NCBI GenBank assembly: GCA_947456315.1
Contig: CANGRU010000088.1
Coordinates: forward strand, 1-6,904
Source: Beijerinckiaceae bacterium
GTDB taxonomy: Bacteria; Pseudomonadota; Alphaproteobacteria; Rhizobiales; Beijerinckiaceae
Length of the DNA: 6,904 bases
Direction: 5' to 3'
A model generated the notes under the pieces. The model did no database searches, was not told where the DNA came from, and saw only the letters and a list, made by a program, of their open reading frames with translations. This document shows positions 6,660 through 6,904 of this stretch, piece by piece. The translations under genes and the position numbers were made by a program. Position 1 is the stretch's first letter. Each line of letters opens with the position of its first letter.

Positions 6660-6904
6660 ATGAAGGTTGACGATCTCGACAAGCCACTGGGCTACGCACC
6701 GCCGTCACGCGCGCGCGGTGGTGCTCCCGAACGCGATGTTGCTTGGGGTGCTTGGGCGCTGGGCGGCATGGGTCTTTTGGCGGCGAGCCTTGTTGCCTTT
6801 GTTTATGTGACGGATGGCGCGTTACCCCCGGCACCCGTTCGTTTGGCCGCGCCACAGGAGCAGGCGACACCCCGCCGCATCGCTGTTTCCGATCGTCCCG
6901 TCTC
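6660..6904 (+). CDS. Probable divergent polysaccharide deacetylase family protein, N-terminal part
   Basis: Only 81 complete codons are in the window; the frame stays open to the right edge. The visible part is a short cytoplasmic segment beginning MKVDDLDKPLG, one membrane-spanning helix at about residues 28-50 (WGAWALGGMGLLAASLVAFVY) and the start of a Pro/Ala/Arg-rich periplasmic linker, so the product is a single-pass inner-membrane protein facing the periplasm. The catalytic domain is not visible. The assignment rests on the DDLD.PLG start, which I recall from alphaproteobacterial members, and on the neighbourhood: a YibQ-type gene follows envC in E. coli and ctpA in Hyphomicrobiales. 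ATG 6660 was chosen because it puts DDLD near the N-terminus; ATG 6651 in the same frame adds MLQ and is equally possible, as neither has a strong ribosome site. It follows a terminator, so it may have its own promoter. Confidence 0.65.
   Translation, partial: MKVDDLDKPLGYAPPSRARGGAPERDVAWGAWALGGMGLLAASLVAFVYVTDGALPPAPVRLAAPQEQATPRRIAVSDRPV

Noticed and set aside
6607..6870. Minus-strand open frame (87 codons) at the right end
   Set aside because: Its product is Pro/Arg/His-rich without motifs, while the + strand frame encodes a clear membrane helix and a DDLD.PLG start expected from the neighbourhood.

Overview
The window is a compact, GC-rich stretch (roughly 60 % GC by eye) of an alphaproteobacterial chromosome, most likely Hyphomicrobiales (Rhizobiales). 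The best evidence is the residue patterns of ProA, NadD and CtpA and the gene order proB-proA-nadD-rsfS-rlmH-envC-ctpA-polysaccharide deacetylase, which is typical of that order, usually with obgE before it and rppH after it. All eight genes lie on the + strand. The first and last are cut by the window edges. I see no mobile element, CRISPR array, tRNA or rRNA, and no sign of recent transfer.

Layout. Positions 2-793 hold the C-terminal two thirds of proB and 831-2120 hold proA, the first two steps of proline synthesis from glutamate. nadD (NAD synthesis) follows almost without a gap, ending at 2836. rsfS (2856-3341) and rlmH (3367-3849) both act on the large ribosomal subunit: RsfS binds uL14 and blocks subunit joining, and RlmH methylates pseudouridine 1915 of 23S rRNA. 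Next come two exported proteins: an EnvC-type coiled-coil/LytM protein (3893-5179) whose zinc ligands are all replaced, and a CtpA-type S41/PDZ serine protease (5179-6513), with a TAATG stop/start overlap between them. A clear hairpin terminator (6556-6597) follows ctpA. The start of a membrane-anchored protein, probably the divergent polysaccharide deacetylase (YibQ family), runs off the right end from 6660.

How the genes work together. Spacing from proB to ctpA is short (overlapping to 43 bases) with no internal terminator, so one long housekeeping transcript is plausible. It falls into a metabolism part (proB, proA, nadD), a ribosome part (rsfS, rlmH) and an envelope part (envC, ctpA, deacetylase). 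The envelope part fits peptidoglycan remodelling at division: EnvC-type proteins activate amidases, and CtpA-type proteases trim or degrade envelope enzymes.

I found no previously undescribed system here. The points worth a second look are start-codon choices (nadD, rlmH, envC), the lack of a Shine-Dalgarno before proA, the dead LytM domain coupled to a protease, and the terminator that separates ctpA from the deacetylase gene.
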